Source: Azospira sp. I13 (GTDB lineage: Bacteria; Pseudomonadota; Gammaproteobacteria; Burkholderiales; Rhodocyclaceae). Taken from it: DNA of 64,000 nucleotides. The stretch covers positions 235,573 through 299,572 of the forward strand of contig NZ_BFBP01000002.1 in NCBI RefSeq assembly GCF_003112695.1. Direction: 5' to 3'. Positions 44,819-54,867 of the stretch are shown here, piece after piece; within the stretch, counting starts at the first letter, position 1; each line of letters begins with the position of its first letter. A program made the translations under genes and the position numbers. The notes beneath the pieces were generated by a model. The model had not been told where the DNA came from. It searched no databases and was given only the letters and a program-made list of their open reading frames with translations.

Positions 44819-46231
44819 TCAGGGAAGCATGAAGCTGGCCTTTTCACGCACGGCTACCTTGTCGTGATTCTGGGCCTTGATATCGAAATAAATAGGATTG
44901 CCACCCTTGGGGCCGGCATCAGGCGGGACTCGCACGGAAACGAGGACCGATTCGGTGGTGGCGCCACCCACCTCGACGATGCGCTCACCAACGATCTCAG
45001 CGCCAGGCAGGCCATCCACACCAAGACTGTAGCGGCGGACCACTTCTTCCGTATTCATGATGCGCAAGGTGTAGACATTCTCTATGCGCCCATCGTCCGC
45101 TTCCCTAGCCAGAGTGGCCCGGTCGCGAATGACGTCCACCTTCAACGGCACCCGGACACTCAAACCCCAGATGGTCGCCAAGGTGATCAACGCAAGAATG
45201 CTCGAATAGAGCAACACACGCGGCCGCATCACGTGGGCAATCATCTCGCGGGCGGTGTAGTGCTTAGCGAGCGCATTTTCCGTCGAATAGCGGATCAAGC
45301 CCCGGGGATAGCTCATTTTGTCCATAACGGCATCGCAAGCATCGATGCAGGCGGCACAGCCAATACACTCGTACTGCAAACCATCGCGGATATCGATCCC
45401 GGTAGGGCAAACCTGAACGCAGATACCGCAATCCACGCAATCGCCCTTACCCAGGCTGCGCGGGTCTGCTCCCTTCTTGCGGGTACCACGGGGCTCGCCG
45501 CGCTCGGGGTCATAGGTGATGATGAGCGTATCTGGGTCAAACATCACCCCCTGGAAGCGGGCGTAGGGACACATGTACTTACAGACTTGCTCCCGCAGGA
45601 AGCCTGCCTGCATGTAGGTGAAGCCACCGTAGAAGAAGATCCAGAAATATTCCCAGGGCCCAAAGTCGAGGGAGGCCAGGGAAGCCGTCAGCTCCCGGAC
45701 AGGTGTGAAATAGCCAACCAGGGTAAAGCCGGTCCACAAGGAAAGCAGCAGCCACAAGCCATGCTTGGTGGTCTTGAGGCGAACCTTGCGTGCATCCAGC
45801 GGGGCCCTGTCGAGTTTCTGGCGGGCCGGACGGTCACCTTCAACCCAGGATTCTATTCTAAGGAATATTTCGGTATAGACGGTTTGGGGGCAGGCATAGC
45901 CGCAAAATAGACGCCCGGCAACCGCGGTAAACAGGAACAGGGCATAGGCCGAGATAATGAGCAGCAAGGCCAGGTAAAACACGTCCTGAGGCCAAAACAC
46001 CATGCCGAAGATGTAGAACTTGCGCTCGACAAGATGGAACAGGACCGCCTGACGCCCGTTCCAATCGACCCAGCAGAGTCCATAGAAAAGAGCCTGGGTC
46101 AGCAGCACGAAGCCCCAGCGCCAATTACTGAACAAGCCGGAAACCGACCGGACGTAGATCTTCTTGTGCTTCTCGTAAAGCGAACCGACATCGGCGGCAG
46201 CCGACGTCGTGCTGTTCTCGATCTGACTCAT
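44819..46231 (-). CDS. ccoG: Cytochrome c oxidase accessory protein CcoG
   Basis: Protein of 470 residues with about five membrane spans and two ferredoxin-like cluster motifs, DCVDCGICVQVCPTGIDI and ECIGCAACIDACDAV, and the FCGYACPQTVYTEIF motif of the FixG/RdxA family. CcoG is a membrane iron-sulphur protein implicated in copper reduction for cbb3 assembly. A weak Fnr-like site lies 57-70 bases upstream. Confidence 0.95.
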   Translation of the reverse strand: MSQIENSTTSAAADVGSLYEKHKKIYVRSVSGLFSNWRWGFVLLTQALFYGLCWVDWNGRQAVLFHLVERKFYIFGMVFWPQDVFYLALLLIISAYALFLFTAVAGRLFCGYACPQTVYTEIFLRIESWVEGDRPARQKLDRAPLDARKVRLKTTKHGLWLLLSLWTGFTLVGYFTPVRELTASLASLDFGPWEYFWIFFYGGFTYMQAGFLREQVCKYMCPYARFQGVMFDPDTLIITYDPERGEPRGTRKKGADPRSLGKGDCVDCGICVQVCPTGIDIRDGLQYECIGCAACIDACDAVMDKMSYPRGLIRYSTENALAKHYTAREMIAHVMRPRVLLYSSILALITLATIWGLSVRVPLKVDVIRDRATLAREADDGRIENVYTLRIMNTEEVVRRYSLGVDGLPGAEIVGERIVEVGGATTESVLVSVRVPPDAGPKGGNPIYFDIKAQNHDKVAVREKASFMLP

Positions 46232-46287
46232 GGCACGCTCGTAACGTTTATCAGAATCACACTATTCCCCGGGGAATAGCTGCGATT

Positions 46288-46301
46288 TTGATAGAGGTCA
46301 C
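46288..46301 (-). promoter_or_regulatory. Weak Fnr-like site before ccoG
   Basis: On the minus strand GTGAC-CTCT-ATCAA: one half-site is intact and the other is degenerate. It is 57-70 bases before ccoG, after the ccoNOQP terminator, so ccoG would need its own promoter. Confidence 0.4.
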
Positions 46302-46319
46302 CGCTTCTGATGGTTAAAG

Positions 46320-46356
46320 AAAAAAAAGCGCGGCGCAGAATACTCTGCACCGCGCC
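46320..46356 (-). terminator. Terminator of ccoNOQP
   Basis: On the minus strand GGCGCGGTGCAG, a 6-base loop and CTGCGCCGCGC are followed by eight T, just after the ccoP stop. Confidence 0.9.
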
Positions 46357-46374
46357 TTCCACGAACTTACAGCA

Positions 46375-47274
46375 TTACTTCTTCTCGGCGCCGGACAGGC
46401 TCAGCACGTAGGCGGCGAGAATGTGCACCTTGCCTTCACCCAGGAAGTCCTTCCAAGCCGGCATGCGGTTGTTGCGGCCGTTCTTGATGGTCTCGGTGAT
46501 GGTGGCTTCGGAGGAGCCGTACAGCCAGACCTTGTCGGTCAGGTTGGGAGCACCCAGCGCAGCAGTACCGGTGGCCTCAGGACCATGGCAGCCGGAGCAA
46601 CCAACAGTGCCAAAAGCTTCCTTACCCTTGGCAGCCAGAGCGGCGTCATGGGGCAGACCGGACAGGGAGCGGACGAAGTTAGCCAGATCCTTGATGGTCT
46701 CGTCACCCAGCTGAGCGTGAGGAGGCATCACGCCGTTGCGACCTTCCAGAATGGTGGTCTTAACGGTGTCAGCATCACCACCCCACTGCCAGTCGGCATC
46801 AGCCAGGTTGGGGAAGCCCTTGGAACCGCGGGCATCGGAACCGTGACACTGGGAGCAGTAGGTCAGGAACAGGCGCTTGCCCATTTCATTGGCTTCCTTG
46901 TCGGCAGCCACTGCCTTCAGATCCATCTTCAGGTACTTGTCGTAAATCGGGCCGTAGGTAGCATCGGCCTTCTTCACTTCATCCTTGTACTGGCCAACGG
47001 AGGACCAGCCCAGGACGCCCTGGAACTTGCCCAGACCGGGGTACAGGGCCAGGTAGGCCAGAGCAAACACGATGGTGATGTAGAACATCCACTTCCACCA
47101 GGCCGGCAGAGGGTTGTTGTACTCAGCCAGGGTCTCGTCCCAGACGTGACCGGTCGTGTCCGTAGAGCCCTTATGGACGCTCTGGAATTTCAAAAAAATG
47201 CCGCAACCGATGATAGATACCAGCGAGATTACGACGACGTACAAGTTCCAAAACTCGCTAACGAAATCGCTCAT
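46375..47274 (-). CDS. ccoP: cbb3-type cytochrome c oxidase subunit III
   Basis: Protein of 299 residues: two N-terminal membrane helices (about 9-27 and 60-78) and two periplasmic cytochrome c domains with haem sites CSQCHG and CSGCHG and a Met ligand region (NRMPAWKDFLG). CcoP passes electrons from periplasmic cytochromes to CcoO/CcoN. Its start overlaps the end of ccoQ by 4 bases. Confidence 0.96.
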   Translation of the reverse strand: MSDFVSEFWNLYVVVISLVSIIGCGIFLKFQSVHKGSTDTTGHVWDETLAEYNNPLPAWWKWMFYITIVFALAYLALYPGLGKFQGVLGWSSVGQYKDEVKKADATYGPIYDKYLKMDLKAVAADKEANEMGKRLFLTYCSQCHGSDARGSKGFPNLADADWQWGGDADTVKTTILEGRNGVMPPHAQLGDETIKDLANFVRSLSGLPHDAALAAKGKEAFGTVGCSGCHGPEATGTAALGAPNLTDKVWLYGSSEATITETIKNGRNNRMPAWKDFLGEGKVHILAAYVLSLSGAEKK

Positions 47275-47459
47275 GATGTTTTCCTCAGTTCTTTGCGGGA
47301 GTGATCGTTGATCACCTCCGCATCGTCATCTGCGAACGGCAGGTTGGCCGCTTCGTCAAAACCCTTGCGGGCCCCCTTGCCGTATGCCCACCACACGATG
47401 CCGACGAACGAAAAGAACGCCAGCACCGTTACGATGGAACGCAGATCGTTGATGTCCAT
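47271..47459 (-). CDS. ccoQ: cbb3-type oxidase small subunit CcoQ
   Basis: Protein of 62 residues: one membrane helix (about residues 9-28, IVTVLAFFSFVGIVWWAYG) followed by a charged cytoplasmic tail. CcoQ stabilises the cbb3 complex. It starts 3 bases after the ccoO stop and overlaps ccoP. Confidence 0.95.
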   Translation of the reverse strand: MDINDLRSIVTVLAFFSFVGIVWWAYGKGARKGFDEAANLPFADDDAEVINDHSRKELRKTS

Positions 47460-47462
47460 ACC

Positions 47463-48083
47463 TTACTTGGTATTCTTCAGGGCAAGACCCAGGCCTTGGA
47501 GATAGGCAACCAGAACATCAAGCTCGGTCTTATCACCAATCTCAGCCTTGGCACCGGCAATTTCAGCATCGGTGTAAGGAACACCGACCTTGCGCAGCGC
47601 ACGCATCTTGGCCTCAATATCGGCACCCACACTGTTCTTGGCGGCAGTCTTGGCCAGGAACGGGTATGCCGGCATGTTGGACTCGGGAACCACATCGCGA
47701 GGATTGTTCAGGTGAGCGACATGCCACTCGTTGGAGTAGCGCTCGCCAACCCGGGCCAGGTCCGGACCAGTACGCTTGGAGCCCCACTGGAACGGATGGT
47801 CATACACGAACTCGCCAGCCACGGAGTAGTGGCCATAACGCTCGGTTTCAGCGCGGAACGGACGCACCATCTGGGAGTGGCAGTTGTAGCAGCCTTCCCG
47901 GATATACACATCACGACCGGCGAGACGGACGGCGTCATAAGGCTTGACGCCTTCCACAGCCTGGGTGGTGGACTTCTGGAAGAACAGCGGAACGATTTCC
48001 AGGAGGCCGCCGAAGCTGATCACGATAACGGTCAGAACGATCAGCCAGCCAGCGTTCTTTTCGATTTTTTCATGCGTAAGCAT
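47463..48083 (-). CDS. ccoO: cbb3-type cytochrome c oxidase subunit II
   Basis: Protein of 206 residues with an N-terminal helix (about 14-35) and a single haem c site [12 protein letters not shown]; the axial Met is probably in NMPAYPFL. Subunit of the microaerobic terminal oxidase. It begins 18 bases after ccoN. Confidence 0.96.
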   Translation of the reverse strand: MLTHEKIEKNAGWLIVLTVIVISFGGLLEIVPLFFQKSTTQAVEGVKPYDAVRLAGRDVYIREGCYNCHSQMVRPFRAETERYGHYSVAGEFVYDHPFQWGSKRTGPDLARVGERYSNEWHVAHLNNPRDVVPESNMPAYPFLAKTAAKNSVGADIEAKMRALRKVGVPYTDAEIAGAKAEIGDKTELDVLVAYLQGLGLALKNTK

Positions 48084-48101
48084 TTGTAGCGTTCTCCCTG
48101 A

Positions 48102-49529
48102 TTAAGCGTGATGAGCGGCAGGAGCGAGGATGCGCTCGTCGGCGCCTTGGCTCTGACCGATGGTCTTCAGCACGTTGTAGAACATGATCAGCATACCGGC
48201 CAGGAACAGAACACCACCGACCAGACGGATGGTCCAGAACGGGTAGGAGCCCTTCACTGCTTCAACGAAGCTGTAGGTCAGAGTGCCATCAGGGTTGAAA
48301 GCGCGCCACATCAGGCCTTGCATCACACCGGCGATCCACATGGAGGCGATGTACAGCACGACGCCGATGGTGGCAATCCAGAAATGCACGGTAACCAGCT
48401 TGACGCTATACATCTGCTTGGTGCCGAACAGGCGGGGGATCAGATAGTACAGGGAACCCACGGAAACCATGGCCACCCAGCCCAGAGCACCAGCATGCAC
48501 GTGACCAACGGTCCAGTCAGTGTAGTGAGACAGTGCATTCACGGACTTCACGGACATCATCGGACCTTCGAAGGTCGACATGCCGTAGAAGGACAGGGAA
48601 GTGATCAGGAACTTCAGGACGGGATCGTCGCGCAGCTTATGCCAGGCGCCGGACAGGGTCATGATGCCGTTGATCATGCCGCCCCAGGAGGGAGCCAGCA
48701 GAATCAGGGAGAACAGCATACCGATGGACTGGGTCCAGTCAGGCAGGGCGGTGTAGTGCAGATGGTGAGGACCTGCCCACATGTAGGTGAAGATCAGGGC
48801 CCAGAAGTGCACCACGGACAGGCGATAGGAGTAAACCGGACGCTCAGCCTGCTTCGGCACGAAGTAGTACATCATGCCCAGGAAACCAGCGGTCAGGAAG
48901 AAACCCACGGCGTTGTGACCGTACCACCACTGAATCATTGCATCCTGCACGCCAGCGTAGGCGGAGTAGGACTTCAGCAGGGAAACAGGCACTTCGGCGC
49001 TATTCACCAAGTGCAGCAGTGCCACAGCCAGGATCATGCCACCGTAGAACCAGTTGGCCACATAGATGTGGCTGACCTTACGCTTGATGATGGTACCGAA
49101 GAACACCAGGGCGTAAGCAACCCACACCAGGGTGATCAGGATGTCGATGGGCCACTCCAGCTCAGCGTATTCCTTGCCGGTGGTGATACCCAGGGGCAGG
49201 GAAACAGCGGCCAGCAGAATCACGACCTGCCATCCCCAGAAGGTGAAGGCAGCCAGACCATCGGCAAACAGGCGGGTATGGCAGGTACGCTGCACAACCC
49301 AGTATGAGGTGGCGAACAGTGCGCTACCACCAAAAGCAAAAATCACTGCATTGGTATGCAGCGGACGCAGACGACCATAGGTCAGCCAAGGCCCAAAATT
49401 GAGCTCCGGCCAAACCAGCTGGGCGGCGATGATGACACCGACAAGCATGCCAACAATGCCCCAAACTACGGTCATGATGGCAAATTGCCGTACTACCTTA
49501 TAGTTGTATGTGGATTGCGTTTCCGACAT
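48102..49529 (-). CDS. ccoN: cbb3-type cytochrome c oxidase catalytic subunit I
   Basis: Protein of 475 residues, about twelve membrane spans, with the haem-copper oxidase histidines in [15 protein letters not shown], the [18 protein letters not shown] binuclear-site region and the [14 protein letters not shown] block. It is the high-affinity oxygen-reducing subunit. AGGTGG lies before the ATG, and an Fnr box lies 103-116 bases upstream. Confidence 0.97.
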   Translation of the reverse strand: MSETQSTYNYKVVRQFAIMTVVWGIVGMLVGVIIAAQLVWPELNFGPWLTYGRLRPLHTNAVIFAFGGSALFATSYWVVQRTCHTRLFADGLAAFTFWGWQVVILLAAVSLPLGITTGKEYAELEWPIDILITLVWVAYALVFFGTIIKRKVSHIYVANWFYGGMILAVALLHLVNSAEVPVSLLKSYSAYAGVQDAMIQWWYGHNAVGFFLTAGFLGMMYYFVPKQAERPVYSYRLSVVHFWALIFTYMWAGPHHLHYTALPDWTQSIGMLFSLILLAPSWGGMINGIMTLSGAWHKLRDDPVLKFLITSLSFYGMSTFEGPMMSVKSVNALSHYTDWTVGHVHAGALGWVAMVSVGSLYYLIPRLFGTKQMYSVKLVTVHFWIATIGVVLYIASMWIAGVMQGLMWRAFNPDGTLTYSFVEAVKGSYPFWTIRLVGGVLFLAGMLIMFYNVLKTIGQSQGADERILAPAAHHA

Positions 49530-49631
49530 GGACCCACCTCTCGACTAGAAAAAGAAAATCTTCATGCCACCTCCCTAAAGACCCTTGGGCAGCACTCGCA
49601 GGGATGCTATTGTAGCCGAGCCCCATCGCTT

Positions 49632-49645
49632 TTGACATAGATCAA
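49632..49645 (-). promoter_or_regulatory. Fnr box of ccoNOQP
   Basis: TTGAC-ATAG-ATCAA, 103-116 bases before the ccoN start. It lies after the terminator at 49701-49730, so it belongs to the ccoN promoter. Confidence 0.85.
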
Positions 49646-49700
49646 GCCGCTTCGCACAAAGTCAAAAGGGGCTCGGGGCAAATCAAAAAAGGACGTACAG

Positions 49701-49796
49701 AAAAAAAAAGGGTGCGTTACGCACGCACCCCAACCCCAACAGAGAAACAAACTCGCCAGAAGCCCGTTTTCGATGAAAACGGGCCCTGAAAATCGA
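49701..49796 (-). ncRNA. Candidate Fnr-activated small RNA between ccoS and ccoN
   Basis: On the minus strand the following elements occur in order: an Fnr box centred at 49837.5; a GAGAAT -10-like hexamer at 49807-49802; a predicted transcript start near 49796, giving the -41.5 spacing of class II Fnr promoters; a hairpin CCCGTTTT-CATCG-AAAACGGG (49764-49784); an unpaired U/G-rich stretch; and the stem GGGTGCGT-loop-ACGCACCC (49710-49730) followed by nine T. This gives an RNA of about 95 nt with no open frame of substance. It would resemble in logic the Fnr-dependent sRNAs FnrS and AniS, without visible sequence relation. Confidence 0.6.
49710..49730 (-). terminator. Terminator of ccoIS or of the candidate sRNA
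   Basis: An 8-bp stem GGGTGCGT/ACGCACCC with a 5-base loop, then nine T on the minus strand (49709-49701). It separates ccoIS from ccoN. Confidence 0.9.
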
Positions 49797-49830
49797 GAAG
49801 CATTCTCCCTGAAAACCTTGCCCCCGGTTG

Positions 49831-49844
49831 TTGACCCAGATCAA
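49831..49844 (-). promoter_or_regulatory. Second Fnr box, immediately after ccoS
   Basis: TTGAC-CCAG-ATCAA on the plus strand (TTGAT-CTGG-GTCAA on the minus strand), 8 bases beyond the ccoS stop. It is too far from ccoN (about 300 bases) and a terminator intervenes; its spacing fits the candidate sRNA. Confidence 0.8.
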
Positions 49845-49851
49845 ACGGGAC

Positions 49852-50052
49852 CTATTTGCCCCCATCCTCCGCCCCTTCGTCAGCCCTTATTTCCTGGGGC
49901 TTACGGGGGCTTGGCTCGTCATCCATGAGGATGCGGTAGGCCGGCCCTTCCAGGTCATCAAATTGACCATTGCGCACCGACCACCAGAAAGTGACACCAA
50001 TCCCGAATACCAGAACAATGGATAGGGGAATCAATAGGTACAGGCTTTCCAT
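49852..50052 (-). CDS. ccoS: cbb3 oxidase maturation protein CcoS
   Basis: From the ATG at 50052 the protein has 66 residues: MESLYLLIPLSIVLVFGIG begins a single helix, followed by FWWSVRNGQFDDLEGPAYRIL, the CcoS signature, and an acidic tail. It is needed for cofactor insertion into CcoN. TTG at 50058 is an alternative start. 12 bases after ccoI. Confidence 0.94.
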   Translation of the reverse strand: MESLYLLIPLSIVLVFGIGVTFWWSVRNGQFDDLEGPAYRILMDDEPSPRKPQEIRADEGAEDGGK

Positions 50053-50064
50053 CAGCAACCATCC

Positions 50065-52506
50065 TTAAGTCGCACGCTGCAGGCGCAGCGAGTTAAGCAC
50101 GACCAGCAGGGAACTGCCTGACATGCCGATCCCCGCCATCCAGGGGGTAATGAAACCCAGCATGGCCAGCGGCAGGGCGATGAAATTATAGGCAAAGGAC
50201 CACAGCAGATTCTGGCGAATGATGCGCAAACCACGAGTTGAGAGCGCCACACCCCGCCGCAAATGGTCAAGATTTTCCGAGAGCAGGACAAAGTCTGCCT
50301 GGGCCCGCGCTAACTGGGCACCGCCGCCCATGGCGATGGATACCTGCGCCTGGGCTAGAACCGGTGCGTCATTGACACCATCCCCTACCATTGCCACCAC
50401 AGCACCCTCGGCCTGAAGCTGGGAGACGTAATCATGCTTGCCCTGGGGAGAAACCCCACCCCGCACTTCATCCACCCCAAGCGCCTTACCAACACGCCCC
50501 GCTGCACTGGGAGCATCCCCGGAAAGCAAAATCACCCGCCGGCCAGAGGCTTTCAAGTCATCCACAAGGGCCCGCGCTTCCGGACGAATATCGTCACCCA
50601 GGGCAAAAAAGGCTGCCCAGCCAGCCGTACCACCCAAGGCGACAACCGTATCACCACGTGCCGCCAGGGTTGCCACAGCATCAGGGATCGCGCCTGCCAC
50701 CAGCTCGGCAACGAAGTCAGGGCGGCCAATACGCCAGCGCTGCGAATTCACGACGGCCTCGATACCTTGCCCGGGAACATTATTGAGTTCGGCCGACAAG
50801 CCATCGCCCCCTCCTGGCCCGCCACCGTGTGCCCGCAGGGCCTTGCCAACGGGGTGTTCAGACATCGCCTCAAGCCCCTGGGCCAAAGATAATGCCTCCT
50901 CCGTCACCCAGCCATTCATAGGCAGTATCTCCAGGAGGCGCATGTGCCCGGTCGTTAGGGTTCCCGTCTTGTCAAAAACGAAATGTGTGGAGCGCGCCAG
51001 GGTTTCGATGCCGTGGCCGCGGGTCACCAACAAGCCTTCCCGAGCCAAGGCCCCGCTCGCCACCGTCAAGGCAATCGGCGTTGCCAGGGACAAGGCACAC
51101 GGGCAAGTAACGACGAGTACGGAAACGGTAATCCACAACGCTTTGCTCGGATCCAGCTGCCACCACACCACGGCTACCAGCGCAGCCACCAGCAACAGGG
51201 CGGCGACGAAACGACTGGCAATCCGATCAGCCATCTCCACCACCCGGGGTTTTTCCATAGCAGCCCGTTCCATCAAGCGCACGATAGCCGACAGACGGGT
51301 CCCCTCCCCCACGCTCTCGACGCGGATCACCAGAGGGCTTTCCACATTCACAGAACCGCCTGTCACCAAGTCGCCCACGCCTTTGGCAACCGGCAGGCTC
51401 TCCCCGGTCAGCAAGGACTCATTCACCGAACTAACGCCCTCCAGCACCCGCCCATCGGAAGGAATAGCCGCACCAGCCCGCACCAGCACCACATCGCCAG
51501 GCGCCAGATCAGCAACTACCACCTGACTCAAACTACGGTCAGCCGGATAGGACAGTAGCTTCTCGGCAAAAGCGGGCAGCAGCTTGGCCAATGCCTCGGT
51601 CACACCAACCGCCTTCTGTCGAGCGCTCATTTCCAGGAGTCGTCCGCCAAGAAGGAAAAAGACGAACATGGTGACCGAATCGAAATACACCTCTCCCGCC
51701 GCCGTGAAAGTCGCCCACAGGCTAGCCAGAAAAGCCGCCCCAACGCCCAAGGCCACCGGCACATCCATGCCGACCCGGCGCAGTTTCAGGTCTCGCCAGG
51801 CATTGCGGAAAAAGGGGGCTGCAGAATAGAAAACTACCGGCAAGGTGAGGAACAGGCTGGCCCAGCGCATCAGGGATTCAATATCCGCCGTCATATCCCC
51901 TTCGGCCATATAGACAGGGATGGCGTACATCATGACCTGCATCATGCCGAAGCCGGCCACCCACACGCGCCAGAGCGCATCGCGGCGCTCTTTACGGGCC
52001 AGTTCCTCATTACGGGCAGGATCATAGGGATAGGCGCGATAGCCGATCGCCGCAATCGCTGCGAGGATGTCGGACAGCTGAATCCGACTCTCATCCCAAC
52101 GCACCCGCGCTCGCCGGGTGGTGTAGTTGATATCTACCCCGGAAACCCCGGGCAGACGGGAGACGTGCTGTTCGTTCAGCCAGATGCAGGCTGCACAGGT
52201 CACGCCTTCGAGCATGAGGGAAGCCTCCCGCTCATGCTCGCCAAGGGCACGAACAAAGCTCTTTTGAAAGTCCACGTGATCAAAGAGCCGGAGATTATCC
52301 AGCACCTCAGGCAATGCCTCCCGGCGCGACTCCGGCAGAGCATCACGATTGCGGTAGTAGTCGGCCAGACCGTTATCGACAATGGCCTGAGCCACTGCCT
52401 GGCAACCGACACAACACATGGATTGGGACGATTCGGCGACACGGACCTGAAGATCCACATCATCGGGGACGGGCTGACCGCAGTGGTAACAGGGGCCTTG
52501 GCTCAT
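50065..52506 (-). CDS. ccoI: Copper-exporting P1B ATPase of the CcoI/FixI group
   Basis: Protein of 813 residues: an N-terminal CYHCGQP-type cysteine motif, a heavy-metal domain with VTCAACIWL, eight predicted membrane helices, CPC in [15 protein letters not shown], the phosphorylation site DKTGTLTTG and the hinge [10 protein letters not shown]. It supplies copper for the cbb3 binuclear centre. It is co-transcribed with ccoS. 52507-52675 upstream holds its promoter region and no gene. Confidence 0.95.
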   Translation of the reverse strand: MSQGPCYHCGQPVPDDVDLQVRVAESSQSMCCVGCQAVAQAIVDNGLADYYRNRDALPESRREALPEVLDNLRLFDHVDFQKSFVRALGEHEREASLMLEGVTCAACIWLNEQHVSRLPGVSGVDINYTTRRARVRWDESRIQLSDILAAIAAIGYRAYPYDPARNEELARKERRDALWRVWVAGFGMMQVMMYAIPVYMAEGDMTADIESLMRWASLFLTLPVVFYSAAPFFRNAWRDLKLRRVGMDVPVALGVGAAFLASLWATFTAAGEVYFDSVTMFVFFLLGGRLLEMSARQKAVGVTEALAKLLPAFAEKLLSYPADRSLSQVVVADLAPGDVVLVRAGAAIPSDGRVLEGVSSVNESLLTGESLPVAKGVGDLVTGGSVNVESPLVIRVESVGEGTRLSAIVRLMERAAMEKPRVVEMADRIASRFVAALLLVAALVAVVWWQLDPSKALWITVSVLVVTCPCALSLATPIALTVASGALAREGLLVTRGHGIETLARSTHFVFDKTGTLTTGHMRLLEILPMNGWVTEEALSLAQGLEAMSEHPVGKALRAHGGGPGGGDGLSAELNNVPGQGIEAVVNSQRWRIGRPDFVAELVAGAIPDAVATLAARGDTVVALGGTAGWAAFFALGDDIRPEARALVDDLKASGRRVILLSGDAPSAAGRVGKALGVDEVRGGVSPQGKHDYVSQLQAEGAVVAMVGDGVNDAPVLAQAQVSIAMGGGAQLARAQADFVLLSENLDHLRRGVALSTRGLRIIRQNLLWSFAYNFIALPLAMLGFITPWMAGIGMSGSSLLVVLNSLRLQRAT

Positions 52507-52675
52507 GGCTTGGAAATAAGAAAGGCGAGGGCATCACCGCCCACGCCTCTGGGGAAGAAAAACGGTCCCCAGTATAAGTTATTTCGCCCCCATGGGAAGG
52601 CAGGCAGCCAAACACAGCCCCTCAGAACCATTTCCGGTCAGCCACAAGCATGCAGAGCGCTGCGCAAAAAATGAA

Positions 52676-52698
52676 AAAAGCCGCCCATGGCGGCTTTT
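52676..52698 (-). terminator. Terminator of the original host tRNA-Thr gene
   Basis: On the minus strand GAAAAGCCGCC-ATG-GGCGGCTTTTTT, 20 bases beyond the tRNA 3' half at 52718-52763. It marks the chromosome side of the left junction. Confidence 0.85.
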
Positions 52699-52717
52699 CA
52701 ACACAAACCCGTTTACT

Positions 52718-52763
52718 TGGTGCCGGAGATAGGAGTCGAACCTACGACCTTCGCATTACGAAT
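52718..52763 (-). pseudogene. tRNA-Thr(CGU) 3' half: left attachment site
   Basis: The minus strand reads from the anticodon loop (ATTCGTAATGCG) through a perfect T arm (TAGGTTCGACTCCTA) to an acceptor strand CTCCGGC, discriminator A and CCA. The 5' half is missing: upstream of the anticodon arm the sequence changes abruptly to island DNA. 52745-52763 is identical to 63908-63926 within the complete tRNA on the right. The rest of the gap (52764-52934) carries a GAACACAG/CTGTGTTC dyad before int. Confidence 0.88.
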
Positions 52764-52862
52764 CGGCGCGCGCGAGCTTTGCCATGATTTGAAATTAGAT
52801 GGCCCAGGGGCGCTTACAATAAGGGAAATCCACGACTTAATGGCTCTACAGGGGCAAAGACG

Positions 52863-52909
52863 GCACGTCTGAACACAGCACTGTTTGGTGCAAAACTGTG
52901 TTCGTGCCG
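52863..52909. promoter_or_regulatory. Dyad upstream of the integrase gene
   Basis: GGCA and GAACACAG (52871-52878) pair with CTGTGTTC (52896-52903) and TGCC around a 17-base loop, 26-72 bases before int. It may be an integrase arm site, an excisionase site or the int operator. A shorter similar string (CAAACCGTGTTCGT) lies at 63974-63987. Confidence 0.4.
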
Positions 52910-52934
52910 TGGCCCCGTAACTCGGAGCCAGCAC

Positions 52935-54161
52935 ATGAAGTCGAAGATAACCCAAGCCCTCGTCGAGAGGGCACCAGCCCCCGAGCGGGGCAAGTCCGTC
53001 CTCTACGCCGACAGCGAGATGCGCGGGTTCTACCTGATCGTCACGCCCACGAAGCGCAGCTTCTACGTCCAGTCCCTCGTCAACGGCAAGCAGGTCCGCA
53101 CGAAGCTGGGCGACCACCCGGCGATGGACGCCAAGCAGGCGCGCGACGCCGCCCGCAAGACGCTGGTCGATATGCGCGGCGGGGCCAACCCGAACGAGGA
53201 GCGGCGCAAGGCCAGGGCGCGGGGCATCACACTGCGCGACGCGCTCGACCTGCACCTGGCGGCCAAGCCCCTGTCGCCGAGGACCAAGGAGGACTACCGC
53301 TACAACTGCGAGCAGTACCTCGCCGACTGGCTCGACAAGCCTCTGGCCGAGCTCGGCGCGGACCGCGCGGGCGTGCGCGAGCGCCACCGCAAGATCACCG
53401 AGAAGCACGGCGCGCCCTCGGCCGACAACGTGTTCCGCGTTCTGCGCGCCGTCTACAACCGCGGCCTGCGGGAGCACCCCGACCTGCCGTCGAACCCGAC
53501 CACGAACGTGGACTACCACGGCCTGCGGCGGCGCAAGGTGGACGTCGAGGCCGAGCGCCTGCGGGCGTGGGGCAAGGCAGTGCTCGGACTCCACCCTGTG
53601 CGGCGCGACCTGCACCTGTTCATGATCCTGACGGGGATGCGGCGCACCTCGGCCTGCGAGGCGCGGGCGTCAGAGCTGGACCTAGGCGCGCGTCGCCTGC
53701 ACGTACCCAAGCCCAAGGGTGGAGCAGCGCGAGCATTCGACCTGCCGCTGTCGGGGCCACTCGCCGACCTGCTCGGCCACCGCCTAGCCGAGAACCCGAA
53801 GCTCCACCGCAAGAGCCCGTGGCTGTTCCCCGCCGACTCGAAGTCAGGGCATGTCGCCGAGGTGGCGCAGCACGAGTTGGACGGCCTGACGGGGCACGCC
53901 CTGCGGCACACCTACGCCACGCTGGCATTGCAGGCGGGCGTCCCCATTGCCGAGCTGAAGTTCCTGCTGAACCACGCCGCGGGCAACGTGACGATGGGCT
54001 ACCTGAACCCGACGCTGGACCACCTGCGCGGCTACCAGGAGAAGGCCAGCGCCTACGTGCTCGACGCCCTTGGCCTCGAATGGACTGAAGGACAGTGGCC
54101 GCCCCGCCTCGCAACCACGCCTGCGGACGCCGCGTCAATCAACGAATTGGTCCTAGCGTAG
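52935..54161 (+). CDS. int: Tyrosine-recombinase integrase
   Basis: Protein of 408 residues. The N-terminal ~90 residues form the DUF4102-type arm-binding domain (SEMRGFYLIVTPTKRSFY), followed by a SAM-like core-binding domain and a catalytic domain with Arg in LTGMRRTSACE, Lys in VPKPKGGAAR, HALRHTYATL and the nucleophile in VTMGYLNPT. It should integrate the element into tRNA-Thr. The ATG has GGAG 11 bases upstream. The gene is orientated inward from the left core. Confidence 0.93.
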   Translation: MKSKITQALVERAPAPERGKSVLYADSEMRGFYLIVTPTKRSFYVQSLVNGKQVRTKLGDHPAMDAKQARDAARKTLVDMRGGANPNEERRKARARGITLRDALDLHLAAKPLSPRTKEDYRYNCEQYLADWLDKPLAELGADRAGVRERHRKITEKHGAPSADNVFRVLRAVYNRGLREHPDLPSNPTTNVDYHGLRRRKVDVEAERLRAWGKAVLGLHPVRRDLHLFMILTGMRRTSACEARASELDLGARRLHVPKPKGGAARAFDLPLSGPLADLLGHRLAENPKLHRKSPWLFPADSKSGHVAEVAQHELDGLTGHALRHTYATLALQAGVPIAELKFLLNHAAGNVTMGYLNPTLDHLRGYQEKASAYVLDALGLEWTEGQWPPRLATTPADAASINELVLA

Positions 54162-54301
54162 CGCGCACGCGCCGATGCAAACGTTGGTGGACGCGCACTT
54201 GATCGGCGCATGAAACTCCTCTCCAGCGCGCTACTTGAACGAGGCGCTCGCCGAGGTAGGCCACCTCGACCGAGCGTCTCACCAACCTACTTTTTGGAGA
54301 A

Positions 54302-54826
54302 ATGAGCATGAACGCCATCAACACTATCGAAGCCATCCGTGAGCATCTGGTCCTGCTGGGTAAGGAGCTTGAATTCGCGTCGGGTATCCGCGCCTTGGCG
54401 GCAGAGAAGATCATGAACGAGCAGGGCATCACCGATCCCGACGATCTTTTCCAGGCGTGCGAGGAACTGGTCGGCTCTCCTGCCGTATTCGAGTCCTACG
54501 ACGACCCGCTCAACGCCAAGCCCAGCGACTTGGTGCTGGGCCAGGGTTGCCCCTTCCCGTCTCTTGAGGCTTACGTCGCGCTGCGGACCCATTACGGGAA
54601 CGATTGGCTCCTGGACGCTTTGACCGACTACGCAGGCGGTTTCGGCAGCGTGGCTCTGCGCAGCGACCCCGCACAGCAGGCCGAGGACTTGATCGGACGC
54701 GCACGGGACAATCTGCACGACGCCCTGCTGTTCAAGCTCGGTCAGGACTTCGGGAAATCCATCGAGCACCTGTCCAGCCGCTTCCAGTTTGCCTTGTCGC
54801 TTTTCAAGCGGCCGAGCGCTGCCTGA
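54302..54826 (+). CDS. Hypothetical protein, 174 residues
   Basis: No family recognised. Starts MSMNAINTIEAIREHLVLLG with TTTTTGGAGA just before the ATG, is mostly helical, acidic and soluble, with a central YDDPLNAKPSDLVLG segment. It ends with a basic KRPSAA. It lies alone on the plus strand between int and the minus-strand block, with its own terminator, so it is separately transcribed. No membrane or zinc motif. GC content is slightly below the rest of the island. A role in host or helper interaction is possible but not shown. Confidence 0.75.
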   Translation: MSMNAINTIEAIREHLVLLGKELEFASGIRALAAEKIMNEQGITDPDDLFQACEELVGSPAVFESYDDPLNAKPSDLVLGQGCPFPSLEAYVALRTHYGNDWLLDALTDYAGGFGSVALRSDPAQQAEDLIGRARDNLHDALLFKLGQDFGKSIEHLSSRFQFALSLFKRPSAA

Positions 54827-54867
54827 TCCTCTATCGGGGCGCCGTCGCGCCCAAGGCGATGAAACGA

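Noticed and set aside
49683..49865. 60-codon minus-strand frame between ccoS and ccoN
   Set aside because: It crosses the Fnr box, hairpin and terminator and has no SD sequence; the non-coding reading fits better.
52718..52763. Functional tRNA gene at the left junction
   Set aside because: Only the anticodon-loop-to-CCA half is present; the D arm and 5' acceptor strand are missing.
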